Source: Pseudonocardia sp. C8
GTDB taxonomy: Bacteria > Actinomycetota > Actinomycetes > Mycobacteriales > Pseudonocardiaceae
Length of the DNA: 64,000 nucleotides
Assembly: GCF_014267175.1 (NCBI RefSeq)
Contig: NZ_JACMTR010000002.1
Span: 322,001-386,000, forward strand
Reading direction: 5' to 3'
The notes under the pieces are model-generated. The model did no database searches. It worked only from the letters and a program-made list of their open reading frames with translations, and was not told where the DNA came from. A program made the translations under genes and the position numbers. Positions 56,536-64,000 of this stretch are shown piece by piece; position 1 is the stretch's first letter; each line of letters opens with the position of its first letter.

Positions 56536-58479
56536 ATGACGGCACGCACCCTGACCCGCCGGCTCGTCGACGAGCACCTGGTCGGCGGCGAGCCGGTACC
56601 CGGCCGGGAGATCGCGCTGCGGATCGACCAGACGCTGACCCAGGACGCCACCGGCACCCTGGTGATGCAGGAGCTGGAGGCGCTGGGGTTGGACCGGGCG
56701 CGCACCGGCGTGAGCGTCCAGTACGTCGACCACAACCTGTTGCAGGCCGACGAGCGCAACGCCGAGGACCACGAGTTCCTGCGCACGGCCGCCCGGCGGT
56801 TCGGGCTGTGGTACTCCAAACCGGGCAACGGCGTCTCGCACCCCACGCACATGCAGCGGTTCGGGAAGCCGGGCGAGACGATGGTCGGCTCGGACTCGCA
56901 CACCTGCGCGGCCGGGTCGCTGGGCATGCTCGCGATCGGGGTCGGCGGGCTGGAGGTCGCCCTCGCGATCGCCGGCGAGCCGCTCCACCTGCGGATGCCC
57001 GAGGTCTGGGGCGTCCGGCTGACCGGCGAGCTGCCGCCGTGGGTGTCGGCCAAGGACGTGGTGCTGGAGATGCTGCGCCGGCACGGTGTCGGCGGCGGGC
57101 GGAACCGGGTGATCGAGTACCACGGTCCCGGCCTGGACGGGCTGACCGCGATGGACCGGCACGTGATCGCGAACATGGGCGCCGAGCTGGGCGCGACCAC
57201 CAGCGTCTTCCCGGCCGACGACCGGGTGGCGGAGTTCCTGCGCGCCGAGGGCCGCGCCGGTGACCACCGCCCGCTGGCCGCCGACGACGGCGCCACCTAC
57301 GACGTCACCGACGAGATCGACCTGTCCACGTTGGAGCCGCTGATCGCGCGGCCGTCCTCGCCGGGCAACGTGGTGCCGGTCCGCGAGGTCGCCGGCGAAC
57401 CCGTCGGGCAGGTCGTGATCGGGTCCTCGGCCAACCCCGGACTGCGCGACTTCGCCGTGGCCGCGGCGATCGTGCGGGGCCGCCAGACCGCGGACGCCGT
57501 CAGCTTCGACGTCAACCCGTCGTCGCGGGAGATCCTGTCCGACCTGACCCGGATGGGCGCGACGTTCGACCTGATCGCGGCCGGGGCCCGGATCCACCAG
57601 GCCGGATGCATGGGCTGCATCGGCATGGGGCAGGCACCGGCGACCGGTCACAACTCGCTGCGGACCTTCCCGCGCAACTTCCCGGGCCGCTCCGGCACGC
57701 GGGAGGACGCGGTCTGGCTCTGCTCACCGGAGACCGCGGCGGCGTCCGCCCTGACCGGGGTGATCACCGACCCGCGCCGGCTCGCCGAGGAGCTCGGCCT
57801 CGACCCCCGGCTCGACCTGCCCGCCGACGCGAGCGTGAACACGCAGATGCTCGTCGCGCCACCGCCGCCGGAGGAGGCCCGCCGCCAGGAGCTCGTCCGC
57901 GGGCCCAACATCTCGGCGCTGCCGGACCTCCCGCCGCTGCCCGACACGCTGGACCTGCCGGTGCTGCTGGCCATGGGGGACGACGTCTCGACCGACGAGA
58001 TCTCCCCGGCCGGGGCCGCCGCGCTGCCGTACCGGTCCAACATCCCGGAGCTGGCCGCGTTCACCTTCACCCGGATCGACGAGACCTACCCGCAGCGGGC
58101 CCGCGAGACCGGTCCGCACGCCGTCGTCGCCGGGGACAACTACGGGCAGGGTTCGTCCCGCGAGCACGCCGCCATCACCCCGCGCCACCTCGGGCTCGCC
58201 GTGGTCGTGGCCCGGTCCTACGCGCGCATCCACTGGCAGAACCTGGCCAACTTCGGCGTGCTGGCGCTCGAGTTCGCCGACCCCGCGGACCGGGACCGGA
58301 TCGGGCCGGGCACGGTGCTGCACCTGAGCGGGCTGCACGGGCTGGCGGACACCGACCGGATCACCGCCACCGACGACGAGGGCAACCGGTTCGAGCTGAC
58401 CCACCGGCTGTCCGCGCGGCAGGTCGAGGCCGTCCTCGCCGGCGGCATCATCCCGGAGCTGGCCCGCCCGAAACGATGA
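56536..58479 (+). CDS. Aconitate hydratase-type protein, short single-chain form
   Basis: 647 residues from ATG 56536. 4Fe-4S ligands are in SDSHTCAAGS (one Cys) and CMGCIGMG (two Cys). The swivel domain has GDNYGQGSSREHAA and RIHWQNLANFGVL. At about 650 residues it is clearly shorter than the usual AcnA (about 900). It matches the TIGR01342-type enzymes, which catalyse aconitate hydration or a homologous isomerisation (homoaconitate, methylcitrate). It is divergent from the zinc-ribbon gene. Confidence 0.88.
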   Translation: MTARTLTRRLVDEHLVGGEPVPGREIALRIDQTLTQDATGTLVMQELEALGLDRARTGVSVQYVDHNLLQADERNAEDHEFLRTAARRFGLWYSKPGNGVSHPTHMQRFGKPGETMVGSDSHTCAAGSLGMLAIGVGGLEVALAIAGEPLHLRMPEVWGVRLTGELPPWVSAKDVVLEMLRRHGVGGGRNRVIEYHGPGLDGLTAMDRHVIANMGAELGATTSVFPADDRVAEFLRAEGRAGDHRPLAADDGATYDVTDEIDLSTLEPLIARPSSPGNVVPVREVAGEPVGQVVIGSSANPGLRDFAVAAAIVRGRQTADAVSFDVNPSSREILSDLTRMGATFDLIAAGARIHQAGCMGCIGMGQAPATGHNSLRTFPRNFPGRSGTREDAVWLCSPETAAASALTGVITDPRRLAEELGLDPRLDLPADASVNTQMLVAPPPPEEARRQELVRGPNISALPDLPPLPDTLDLPVLLAMGDDVSTDEISPAGAAALPYRSNIPELAAFTFTRIDETYPQRARETGPHAVVAGDNYGQGSSREHAAITPRHLGLAVVVARSYARIHWQNLANFGVLALEFADPADRDRIGPGTVLHLSGLHGLADTDRITATDDEGNRFELTHRLSARQVEAVLAGGIIPELARPKR

Positions 58480-58484
58480 ACGGG

Positions 58485-58505
58485 GGCGCCGGGCTACCCG
58501 GCGCC
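58485..58505. terminator. Hairpin terminator
   Basis: GGCGCCGGG-CTA-CCCGGCGCC between the convergent aconitase-like and AtuA-like genes. The arms are 9 bp. Confidence 0.65.
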
Positions 58506-58507
58506 GC

Positions 58508-60283
58508 TCAACCCTCCAGCAGCGCGACCGGCACGTCGACGAGCCTGCTGCGCAGGTACTCGCCCAGCCCCTTGGCCTGCGGGTCCGGCCGGGTCGCGGA
58601 CGCGACCCCGGCGCCGAGGAGGCCGACCACCACGACGTTCACCGCCCGCAGGTTGGGCAGCTCGTAGCGGCGGATCTCCAGGCCGGCAGCCTCGGGGAGG
58701 AGCTCGCGGACCTTCCCGGCGGTGAGCAGGGTGCGCAGCCAGGCGTACTCGGCGTCGGTGCGGGTCCAGAGGCCGATGTTGGCGTTGCCGCCCTTGTCCC
58801 CGGAGCGGGCCCCGGCGATCTCGCCGAGCGGCAGCCTGCGGGTCGGGCCGGTCGCCGGGGACGCCGCTGCGGGGTCCGGCTCCGGGGCCGCGGGCAGCGG
58901 GGCCGTGACCGGGCCGTGCGGGATCGTCCGCACGGTGCCGTCGGGCAGCGTGACCTGGTGGGTCACCTCCGCGGCCGGGACGAGCGTGGGCCAGTACACC
59001 CCGTAGGCGCTCTCGCCCGACGGCGGGGTGGTGGTGTGGAAACCCGGGTAGCCGCCCAGGGCGAGCTCCATGGTGGTGTTGGAGAACGCCCGCCCCACCT
59101 TGGACCGGTCGGGATCCTTGACGGTCACCCGGAGGTGCGCGGTGGCCTCGGCGTTGGTGGGGGCGTCGGGGTGGTCGAAGCGCAGCAGCTGGACGTCGAA
59201 CCCGGCGAAGCGGTCCCGCCCGCCGAGCAGCTCGACGAGCTGCTGCTCGGCCCAGGCGGCCTTCTCCTCGATCCGGGTCCCGGTGAGCACGAGGGTCATC
59301 GTGTTGCGGTAGCCGCCCTCGTAGTTGAGCGCGACCTTGAGCTGGTCGGTGGGCGGGCTGCCGCGGGTACCGGAGATCCGGACCCGGTGCGGGCCGTCCT
59401 GGTCGAGGGTCACGGTGTCGAAGTGCGCGACCGCGTCCGGGCCCGGGTAGGCGGGTTCGGCGATCTCGTAGAGCAGCTGGGCGGTGACGGTGCCGACCGA
59501 GACCAGCCCACCGGTGCCGTCGTGCTTGGTGATCACCGAGGAGCCGTCGGCCTCGACCTCGGCGATCGGGAAGCCGGGGTAGCGGCGGTCGGTGATCTCG
59601 TCGAAGAAGGCGTAGTTGCCGCCGGTCGCCTGCGGGCCGCACTCGATGACGTGGCCGGCCGCCATCGCGCCGGCGATCGCGTCGTGGTCGGTCGGGGACC
59701 AGCCGTGCCACCAGGCGGCGGGGCCGACGACCACCGACGCGTCGGTGACCCGCCCGGTGACGACGATGTCGGCGCCGGCGCGCAGCGCCTCGGTGATGCC
59801 CCACGCGCCGAGGTAGGCGTTCGCGGTGACCGGGGTGACGCCGGCGTCGGCGAGGGGGCGGCCGGTGTCGAGGTGGGCCAGCGGGTGCCCGGCGGCCTGC
59901 AGGTCGTCGAGCCGGTCGACGAGGTCGTCGCCGTGCACGTGGGCGATCCGGGGCGCGAGCCCGAGCCGCGCGGCCAGCTTCCCGAGGTCGGTGGCCAGCC
60001 CGGCCGGGTTGAGCCCACCGGCGTTGGAGACGATCGTGATGCCGCGGTCCAGGCAGGTGCCGAGGACGTGCTCGACCTGGGTGAGGAAGGTCCGGGCGTA
60101 GCCGCCGTCCGGGTCCTTCCGCCGGGCCTTCCACAGGATGAGCATGGTCAGCTCGGCGAGGTAGTCCCCGGTCAGGACGTCGATCGGCCCGCCCTCGACC
60201 ATCTCCCGGGCGGCGGCGATCCGGTCGCCGTAGAAGCCCGAGCAGTTCCCGATCCGGACGGCGCGGCGGGGCTCGGCGGTCAT
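58508..60283 (-). CDS. AtuA-like protein (acyclic terpene utilization, DUF1446)
   Basis: 591 residues from ATG 60283. VRIGNCSGFYGDRIAAAREMVEGGPIDVLTGDYLAELTM is the AtuA N-terminus, followed by TIVSNAGGLNPAGLA, VTGRVTDASVV, ATGGNYAFFDEI and, near the end, GARSGDKGGNANIGLWTR. In Pseudomonas AtuA is needed for growth on citronellol/geraniol; the reaction is not known. It is the last gene of an operon in which every junction overlaps or has a 1-bp gap. Confidence 0.9.
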   Translation of the reverse strand: MTAEPRRAVRIGNCSGFYGDRIAAAREMVEGGPIDVLTGDYLAELTMLILWKARRKDPDGGYARTFLTQVEHVLGTCLDRGITIVSNAGGLNPAGLATDLGKLAARLGLAPRIAHVHGDDLVDRLDDLQAAGHPLAHLDTGRPLADAGVTPVTANAYLGAWGITEALRAGADIVVTGRVTDASVVVGPAAWWHGWSPTDHDAIAGAMAAGHVIECGPQATGGNYAFFDEITDRRYPGFPIAEVEADGSSVITKHDGTGGLVSVGTVTAQLLYEIAEPAYPGPDAVAHFDTVTLDQDGPHRVRISGTRGSPPTDQLKVALNYEGGYRNTMTLVLTGTRIEEKAAWAEQQLVELLGGRDRFAGFDVQLLRFDHPDAPTNAEATAHLRVTVKDPDRSKVGRAFSNTTMELALGGYPGFHTTTPPSGESAYGVYWPTLVPAAEVTHQVTLPDGTVRTIPHGPVTAPLPAAPEPDPAAASPATGPTRRLPLGEIAGARSGDKGGNANIGLWTRTDAEYAWLRTLLTAGKVRELLPEAAGLEIRRYELPNLRAVNVVVVGLLGAGVASATRPDPQAKGLGEYLRSRLVDVPVALLEG

Positions 60284-61092
60284 GTGCGTCCTCCCGCGGG
60301 CGGCACGGCACCGGGGGCCCGGCCGGGACCGGGGGTACCGGCGAAGGCCTGGGCGATCGAGATCCACTCGGTGGCGACCGGCCCGGTGACCTGCAACGCC
60401 GTGTCGGAGACGTGCCGGCGCTGGGTGACGGTCAGGCAGAAGTCGAGTGCGGGCCCGGTCACCCGGTCGGCCGCGTCCGCGGGTCCCCACTCCCAGCGCG
60501 CACCGGAGGGCGCGTCGAGCTCGACCCGCACCGGCGTGTCCGGCACGGGCCGGCCGTTGAGGGTGAAGGCGAAGCCCGCGGTCCGCACGCCCAGGTGGGC
60601 GACGTGCCGGAGCCGGTCGGTGGGTTCGCGCAGGATGCCGAGGGCGTCGGCGACGTCCTGGCCGTGCGCCCAGGTCTCCATCAGCCGCGCGGTCACCGAG
60701 GACAGCGCGCTCATGTCGGGCCCGTACCAGGGCAGCCGGGTGCGGGGCTCGATCCCGCGGAAGGTGTCGACGAGCGCGGTGCGCGCCCGGGCGAACCAGT
60801 CCCGCACCGCCCCGGCCCCCAGCCCGGCGTGCTCGGCGGCCACCTGGTCGGGGAAGTCGTCGCCGCGCCCGGCGAGCGCGGCGGCCTCCCGGCGGAAGGC
60901 CTCCGGGTCGGTCGCGGCCAGGGTGGCGGTCTCGTCGAAGTACGCGAGGTGGGTGAGCTGGTCGCGGATGCTCCAGCCCTCCGCCGGGGTGGCCGCCGCG
61001 ATGCCGGTGTCGTCGAGGCCGGCGACGAGGGCCTGCAGCACCCGGGACTCGGCGACCAGGTCGTCGAGGACCTGGTCCATGGACACGCCCAT
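60280..61092 (-). CDS. TIGR03084-family protein (DinB/mycothiol-type metal-binding fold)
   Basis: 270 residues from ATG 61092. The N-terminal four-helix region LDDLVAESRVLQALVAGLDDTGIAAATPAEGWSIRDQLTHLAYFDETA has the conserved W and H of the DinB/maleylpyruvate-isomerase-type fold, and ETWAHGQDVADALG provides the second metal-site His. The C-terminus is a small beta domain. It is widespread in actinobacteria next to carboxylase/AtuA genes. A mycothiol-dependent step is possible but not proven. It overlaps AtuA (ATGA). Confidence 0.88.
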   Translation of the reverse strand: MGVSMDQVLDDLVAESRVLQALVAGLDDTGIAAATPAEGWSIRDQLTHLAYFDETATLAATDPEAFRREAAALAGRGDDFPDQVAAEHAGLGAGAVRDWFARARTALVDTFRGIEPRTRLPWYGPDMSALSSVTARLMETWAHGQDVADALGILREPTDRLRHVAHLGVRTAGFAFTLNGRPVPDTPVRVELDAPSGARWEWGPADAADRVTGPALDFCLTVTQRRHVSDTALQVTGPVATEWISIAQAFAGTPGPGRAPGAVPPAGGRT

Positions 61093-61093
61093 C

Positions 61094-61855
61094 TCAGACC
61101 CCCTGCCAGACCGGGGTGCGCTTCTCCCGGAAGGCCAGCGGGCCCTCCTGGGCGTCCCGCGACCGGTAGACCGGTTCCCAGATCTCCTCGGCCCGGTCGT
61201 AGGCCTCGGCCCGCGGGTGGCTCGCGGACAGGTAGGCGGTCCGCTTCGCGGCGAGCACCGACAGCGGCGCGTTCGCCGCGATCCGCTCGGCCAGTGCCTG
61301 GGTGTGCGCGTGCAGCTCGGCGAGCGGGACGACGTCGTTGACGAGGCCGTACCGCCGGGCCCGCTCCGCGTCGACCGGGTCGCCGGTCAGCAGGATCTCC
61401 ATCGCGATGCGCGGCGGGACCAGCCAGGACAGCGGCGCCGCCCACGGCGCGCCGCGGCCGAGCTTCACCTCGGACACCGCGAACCGGGCGTGGTCGGCGG
61501 CGACGACGAGGTCGCACTGCTGGGCGAGCAGGAACCCGCCGCCGTAGGCGATGCCGTTGACGGCGGCGATGGTCGGTTTCGGCACGTCGATGTTGCGGCC
61601 CGGCTGGGGCAGGAAGTCCGGCGGCGGCACCTGCAGCGCGGTCTCGTTCATCTCCTTCAGGTCGCCGCCGGCGCAGAACGCCGTGTCCCCGGCGCCGGTG
61701 AGCACGAGGACCCGGGCCTCGGCGTCGTCGTTGAACCGGCGGACGCCGTCGAACAGTCCGTCCCGGACGGCCCTGCTCAGCGCGTTGCGCGCCTCCGGAC
61801 GGTCGATGGTCAGCCAGGCGACGCCGCGGTGCACCTCGTAGGTCACGGGAGTCAT
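61094..61855 (-). CDS. Enoyl-CoA hydratase/isomerase (AtuE/LiuC-like)
   Basis: 253 residues. Crotonase fold: TAFCAGGDLKEM and IAYGGGFLLAQQCDLVVAA form the oxyanion hole, and VKLGRGAPWAAPLSWLVP replaces the usual two glutamates near LG. RKR-like basic residues close the C-terminus. In an operon with a biotin carboxylase, hydration of a glutaconyl-CoA-type intermediate is likely. The gap to each neighbour is 1 bp. Confidence 0.88.
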   Translation of the reverse strand: MTPVTYEVHRGVAWLTIDRPEARNALSRAVRDGLFDGVRRFNDDAEARVLVLTGAGDTAFCAGGDLKEMNETALQVPPPDFLPQPGRNIDVPKPTIAAVNGIAYGGGFLLAQQCDLVVAADHARFAVSEVKLGRGAPWAAPLSWLVPPRIAMEILLTGDPVDAERARRYGLVNDVVPLAELHAHTQALAERIAANAPLSVLAAKRTAYLSASHPRAEAYDRAEEIWEPVYRSRDAQEGPLAFREKRTPVWQGV

Positions 61856-61856
61856 C

Positions 61857-63902
61857 TCAGCCCTCCTGTTCCTCGATGACGGCCAGGACGTCGCCGGTGT
61901 CGACGGTCCGGCCCGGGGCCACGGACAGCTCGGCGACGGTGCCGGCGACGGGGGCCCGGACCGCGTGCTCCATCTTCATGGCCTCGAACACGACGATCAC
62001 CGCGCCCTCCTCGACGTGCTGGCCGGCCTGCGCGGCGACCCGGACGACGGTGCCGGGCATGGGCGCGAGCAACGACCCCGGCGCGGCGTCGAGGCCGGGT
62101 TCGGGGAGCCGCGGCCGCTCGACCAGCGCGGTGGCGCCCAGCACGCTGTCGACGTGGAAGGTGTCGCCGACGTGGTGCACCCGGATCGTGCGGCGCACGC
62201 CCCCGACGCGCAGGTCGACGCCGTGCGCGTCGGCGCGGAGCACGGCGACGCCGTCCAGGGGGGTGCCGTTCACGGCGGCGTGGACGGTGCCGCGGCCGAA
62301 CCGGTAGGCCACGTCGACGTCGGTGTCCCCGAGCCGGTACCCGGCGTGCTGGTCCGCGCCCGGCACGTTCCGCCAGCCGGTGGGCACGACCGGCTGGACC
62401 CGGGCGGTGGCCCGCCGGGACGCCTGGTCGGCCAGCGCCGCCGCGAGCGCGTGCACGGCGACGGTCGCCTCGTCCGGGGTCCCGACGAGCGCGGCGGGCT
62501 CGTGCCGGGTGAGGTAGCCGGTGTCGGTGTGCCCGGCGAGGAACTCCGGCTCCCGCAGGATCGCGACGAGCAGGTCACGGTTCGTGGTGAGGCCGTGGAG
62601 CTCGGCCTCGGCCAGCGCGCGGGCCAGCCTGCGGGCCGCCTCGGTCCGGGTGCGGCCGTGCGCGATCACCTTGGCGAGCATCGGGTCGTAGCTGGTGCCG
62701 ATCACCGAGCCGTCCCGGACACCGGTGTCGACCCGGATCCCGGGCAGGTCCGGGATGTGGAAGCGGTGCAGGGTGCCGGACCCGGGCAGGTAGTCCGCGG
62801 CCGGGTCCTCGGCGTAGAGCCGGGCCTCGACGGCGTGCCCGGTGATCCGGGCCTGGCGGACCTCGGCGGGCAGCGGCTCGCCCTCGGCCACCGCGATCTG
62901 CAACGCCACCAGGTCGAGCCCGGTGACCTCCTCGGTGACCGGGTGCTCGACCTGCAACCGGGTGTTGACCTCGAGGAAGAAGAACTCGCCGTCGGGTGCC
63001 ATCACGAACTCGACGGTCCCGGCGCCGGTGTAGCCGATCGCCGCACCGGCGGCGACCGCCGCGTCCCCGAGCCGGCTGCGGAGCGCGTCGTCGACCGCGG
63101 GGGAGGGGGCCTCCTCGATGATCTTCTGGTAGCGGCGCTGGATGGAGCACTCGCGTTCGAACAGGTGCACGACCGTGCCGTGGGTGTCGCCGAAGATCTG
63201 CACCTCGACGTGGCGCGGGTTCTCCACGAGGCGCTCGAGGAACACCGTGCCGTTGCCGAACGCGGACGCGGCCTCGCGGCGCGCCGCGGTGACCGCGTCG
63301 ACGATCTCGCCGGCGGAGCGGACGATCCGCATGCCGCGCCCGCCGCCGCCGAAGGCCGCCTTCACCAGCAGCGGGTAGCCGACCCCGTCGGCCATCGCGG
63401 TGACAGCAGCGGCGTCGATCTCCCCTGTGCCGATCTCTCCTGTGTCGGTCTCCGCTGTGTCGTCGACGGTCGCGCCGGGGAGCACCGGCACGCCCGCCTT
63501 CTCCATCAGCTCCTTCGCGGCGATCTTGGAGCCCATCGCCTCGATGGCGTCGGCGGGCGGGCCGACGAAGACGATCCCGGCCGCGGCGCAGGCCCTGGCG
63601 AACTCGGCGCTCTCCGAGAGGAACCCGTATCCGGGGTGGACGGCGTCCGCCCCGGTCAGCCGGGCGGCCTCGATGATCAGGTCGGCCCGCAGGTAGGTGT
63701 CCGACGGGGCGGCGCCGGGGAGTCGCACCGCCTCGTCGGCCGCCTCGACGAACGGGGCGTCGGCGTCGGGATCGGAGTGGACGGCGACGGTGGCGATGTC
63801 CAGCGCGCGGGCGGAGCGGATGATCCGCTCGGCGATCTCGCCCCGGTTGGCCACCAGGAGCTTGTGGATGGTCGGCTTGTGGGTGGTCACTGTGTCCCTC
63901 AC
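61857..63902 (-). CDS. Biotin-dependent acyl-CoA carboxylase, alpha subunit (biotin carboxylase plus BCCP)
   Basis: 681 residues; GTG 63902 overlaps the upstream stop (GTGA), while GTG 63890 has GAGGGA in front, so either start is possible. Biotin carboxylase domain: LLVANRGEIAERI, VHPGYGFLSESAEFARA, LLVKAAFGGGGRGMRIV (ATP-grasp), ECSIQRRYQKIIEEAPSP, FFLEVNTRLQVEHPVTE. BCCP domain with EAMKMEH (biotinyl lysine) near the C-terminus. A short loop of DTGEIGTGEI repeats, absent from typical enzymes as I recall them, interrupts the region before the ATP-grasp strand. It carboxylates a branched or isoprenoid acyl-CoA with the beta subunit. Confidence 0.93.
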   Translation of the reverse strand: MRDTVTTHKPTIHKLLVANRGEIAERIIRSARALDIATVAVHSDPDADAPFVEAADEAVRLPGAAPSDTYLRADLIIEAARLTGADAVHPGYGFLSESAEFARACAAAGIVFVGPPADAIEAMGSKIAAKELMEKAGVPVLPGATVDDTAETDTGEIGTGEIDAAAVTAMADGVGYPLLVKAAFGGGGRGMRIVRSAGEIVDAVTAARREAASAFGNGTVFLERLVENPRHVEVQIFGDTHGTVVHLFERECSIQRRYQKIIEEAPSPAVDDALRSRLGDAAVAAGAAIGYTGAGTVEFVMAPDGEFFFLEVNTRLQVEHPVTEEVTGLDLVALQIAVAEGEPLPAEVRQARITGHAVEARLYAEDPAADYLPGSGTLHRFHIPDLPGIRVDTGVRDGSVIGTSYDPMLAKVIAHGRTRTEAARRLARALAEAELHGLTTNRDLLVAILREPEFLAGHTDTGYLTRHEPAALVGTPDEATVAVHALAAALADQASRRATARVQPVVPTGWRNVPGADQHAGYRLGDTDVDVAYRFGRGTVHAAVNGTPLDGVAVLRADAHGVDLRVGGVRRTIRVHHVGDTFHVDSVLGATALVERPRLPEPGLDAAPGSLLAPMPGTVVRVAAQAGQHVEEGAVIVVFEAMKMEHAVRAPVAGTVAELSVAPGRTVDTGDVLAVIEEQEG
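63415..63465. repeat. Coding 15-bp tandem repeat in carboxylase gene
   Basis: Three imperfect 15-bp units (gatctcccctgtgcc, gatctctcctgtgtc, ggtctccgctgtgtc) encode the DTGEIGTGEI loop. The unit count may be variable. Confidence 0.7.
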
Positions 63903-64000
63903 ATCCGGAAGACGCCGTAGCCGCGCCGGCCGGCGACGGTGTTGGAGTGCGCGGTCGACAGGGCGATCCCGAGCACGGTACGGGTGTCGCGGGGGTCGAT
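63899..64000 (-). CDS. Acyl-CoA carboxylase carboxyltransferase subunit, C-terminus (cut by window end)
   Basis: 33 codons remain before TGA 63899-63901, ending IDPRDTRTVLGIALSTAHSN and GVFRM. This is the characteristic C-terminus of beta (carboxyltransferase) subunits of biotin-dependent carboxylases (DP.DTR.VL...FGVFRM). It is coupled to the alpha subunit by a GTGA overlap, completing a two-subunit carboxylase at the head of the operon. Confidence 0.88.
   Translation of the reverse strand: MDPRDTRTVLGIALSTAHSNTVAGRRGYGVFRM

Overview
The window is about 64 kb of very GC-rich, densely packed chromosomal DNA. Coding is on both strands, with many GTG starts and many 1-4 bp start/stop overlaps. 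The gene content points to a mycothiol-producing actinobacterium, most likely of the Pseudonocardiales (Pseudonocardia-like). Evidence includes an MscR-type formaldehyde dehydrogenase followed by its metallo-hydrolase partner, an actinobacterial glutamate-cysteine ligase, the septation protein SepH, a mycobacterial-type SerC, a TIGR03084 protein, and the citA-like/pdxH/gltA neighbourhood. No rRNA, tRNA, CRISPR array, transposase or phage gene was seen.

Layout. 1-5069 (minus strand): the end of an operon that looks like an actinobacterial type IV secretion/conjugation-like locus. It encodes a TcpC-like protein, a P-loop-like protein with a lost lysine, a secreted lytic transglycosylase/M15-like peptidase, a membrane-anchored small protein and two GH16 glycoside hydrolases, one cut by the window start. 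5257-12082: glutamate-cysteine ligase, TrmH-type rRNA methyltransferase, SepH with a greatly expanded linker, a tandem array of six 62-bp units, and SerC. 12157-19363: a GlxA-type regulator, two MFS transporters, citrate synthase 2, PdxH and the main citrate synthase. 19407-23064: an ABC-2 exporter and an MHS-type permease. 23134-27699: a two-module gamma-glutamylcyclotransferase-like protein, then LysR / FAD amine oxidase / GltS, a likely amino-acid uptake and oxidation unit. 27834-32372: MFS, mycothiol-dependent formaldehyde detoxification (mscR plus hydrolase) and fumarylacetoacetase. 32405-36782: a MerR regulator divergent from fadA-fadB (beta-oxidation), with a duplicated 20-bp operator-like motif in the promoter. 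36873-43089: DedA, a small ABC exporter, an ArsR-SRPBCC-SRPBCC operon and a YtrA-type GntR-ABC exporter operon with a perfect operator palindrome. 43215-50847: small enzymes, a THUMP-like methyltransferase, MFS, a third GH16 hydrolase, a TPR protein and a GT2 glycosyltransferase. 50944-58479: an M20 amidohydrolase, two membrane proteins, a DUF4038 glycosidase-like lipoprotein, PIMT, a zinc-ribbon protein and a short-type aconitase. 58508-64000 (minus strand): an operon of carboxyltransferase, biotin carboxylase, enoyl-CoA hydratase, TIGR03084 and AtuA-like genes, resembling branched/isoprenoid acyl-CoA carboxylation pathways.

The least explained structure is non-coding. At least four sequence-related pairs of long palindromes sit between genes, mostly in convergent gaps, and several have the stop codons of the flanking genes inside their arms. 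A separate array of six hairpin-related units with an exact 62-bp period lies between serC and sepH. These look like dispersed mobile or terminator-like repeat families and deserve a genome-wide search.
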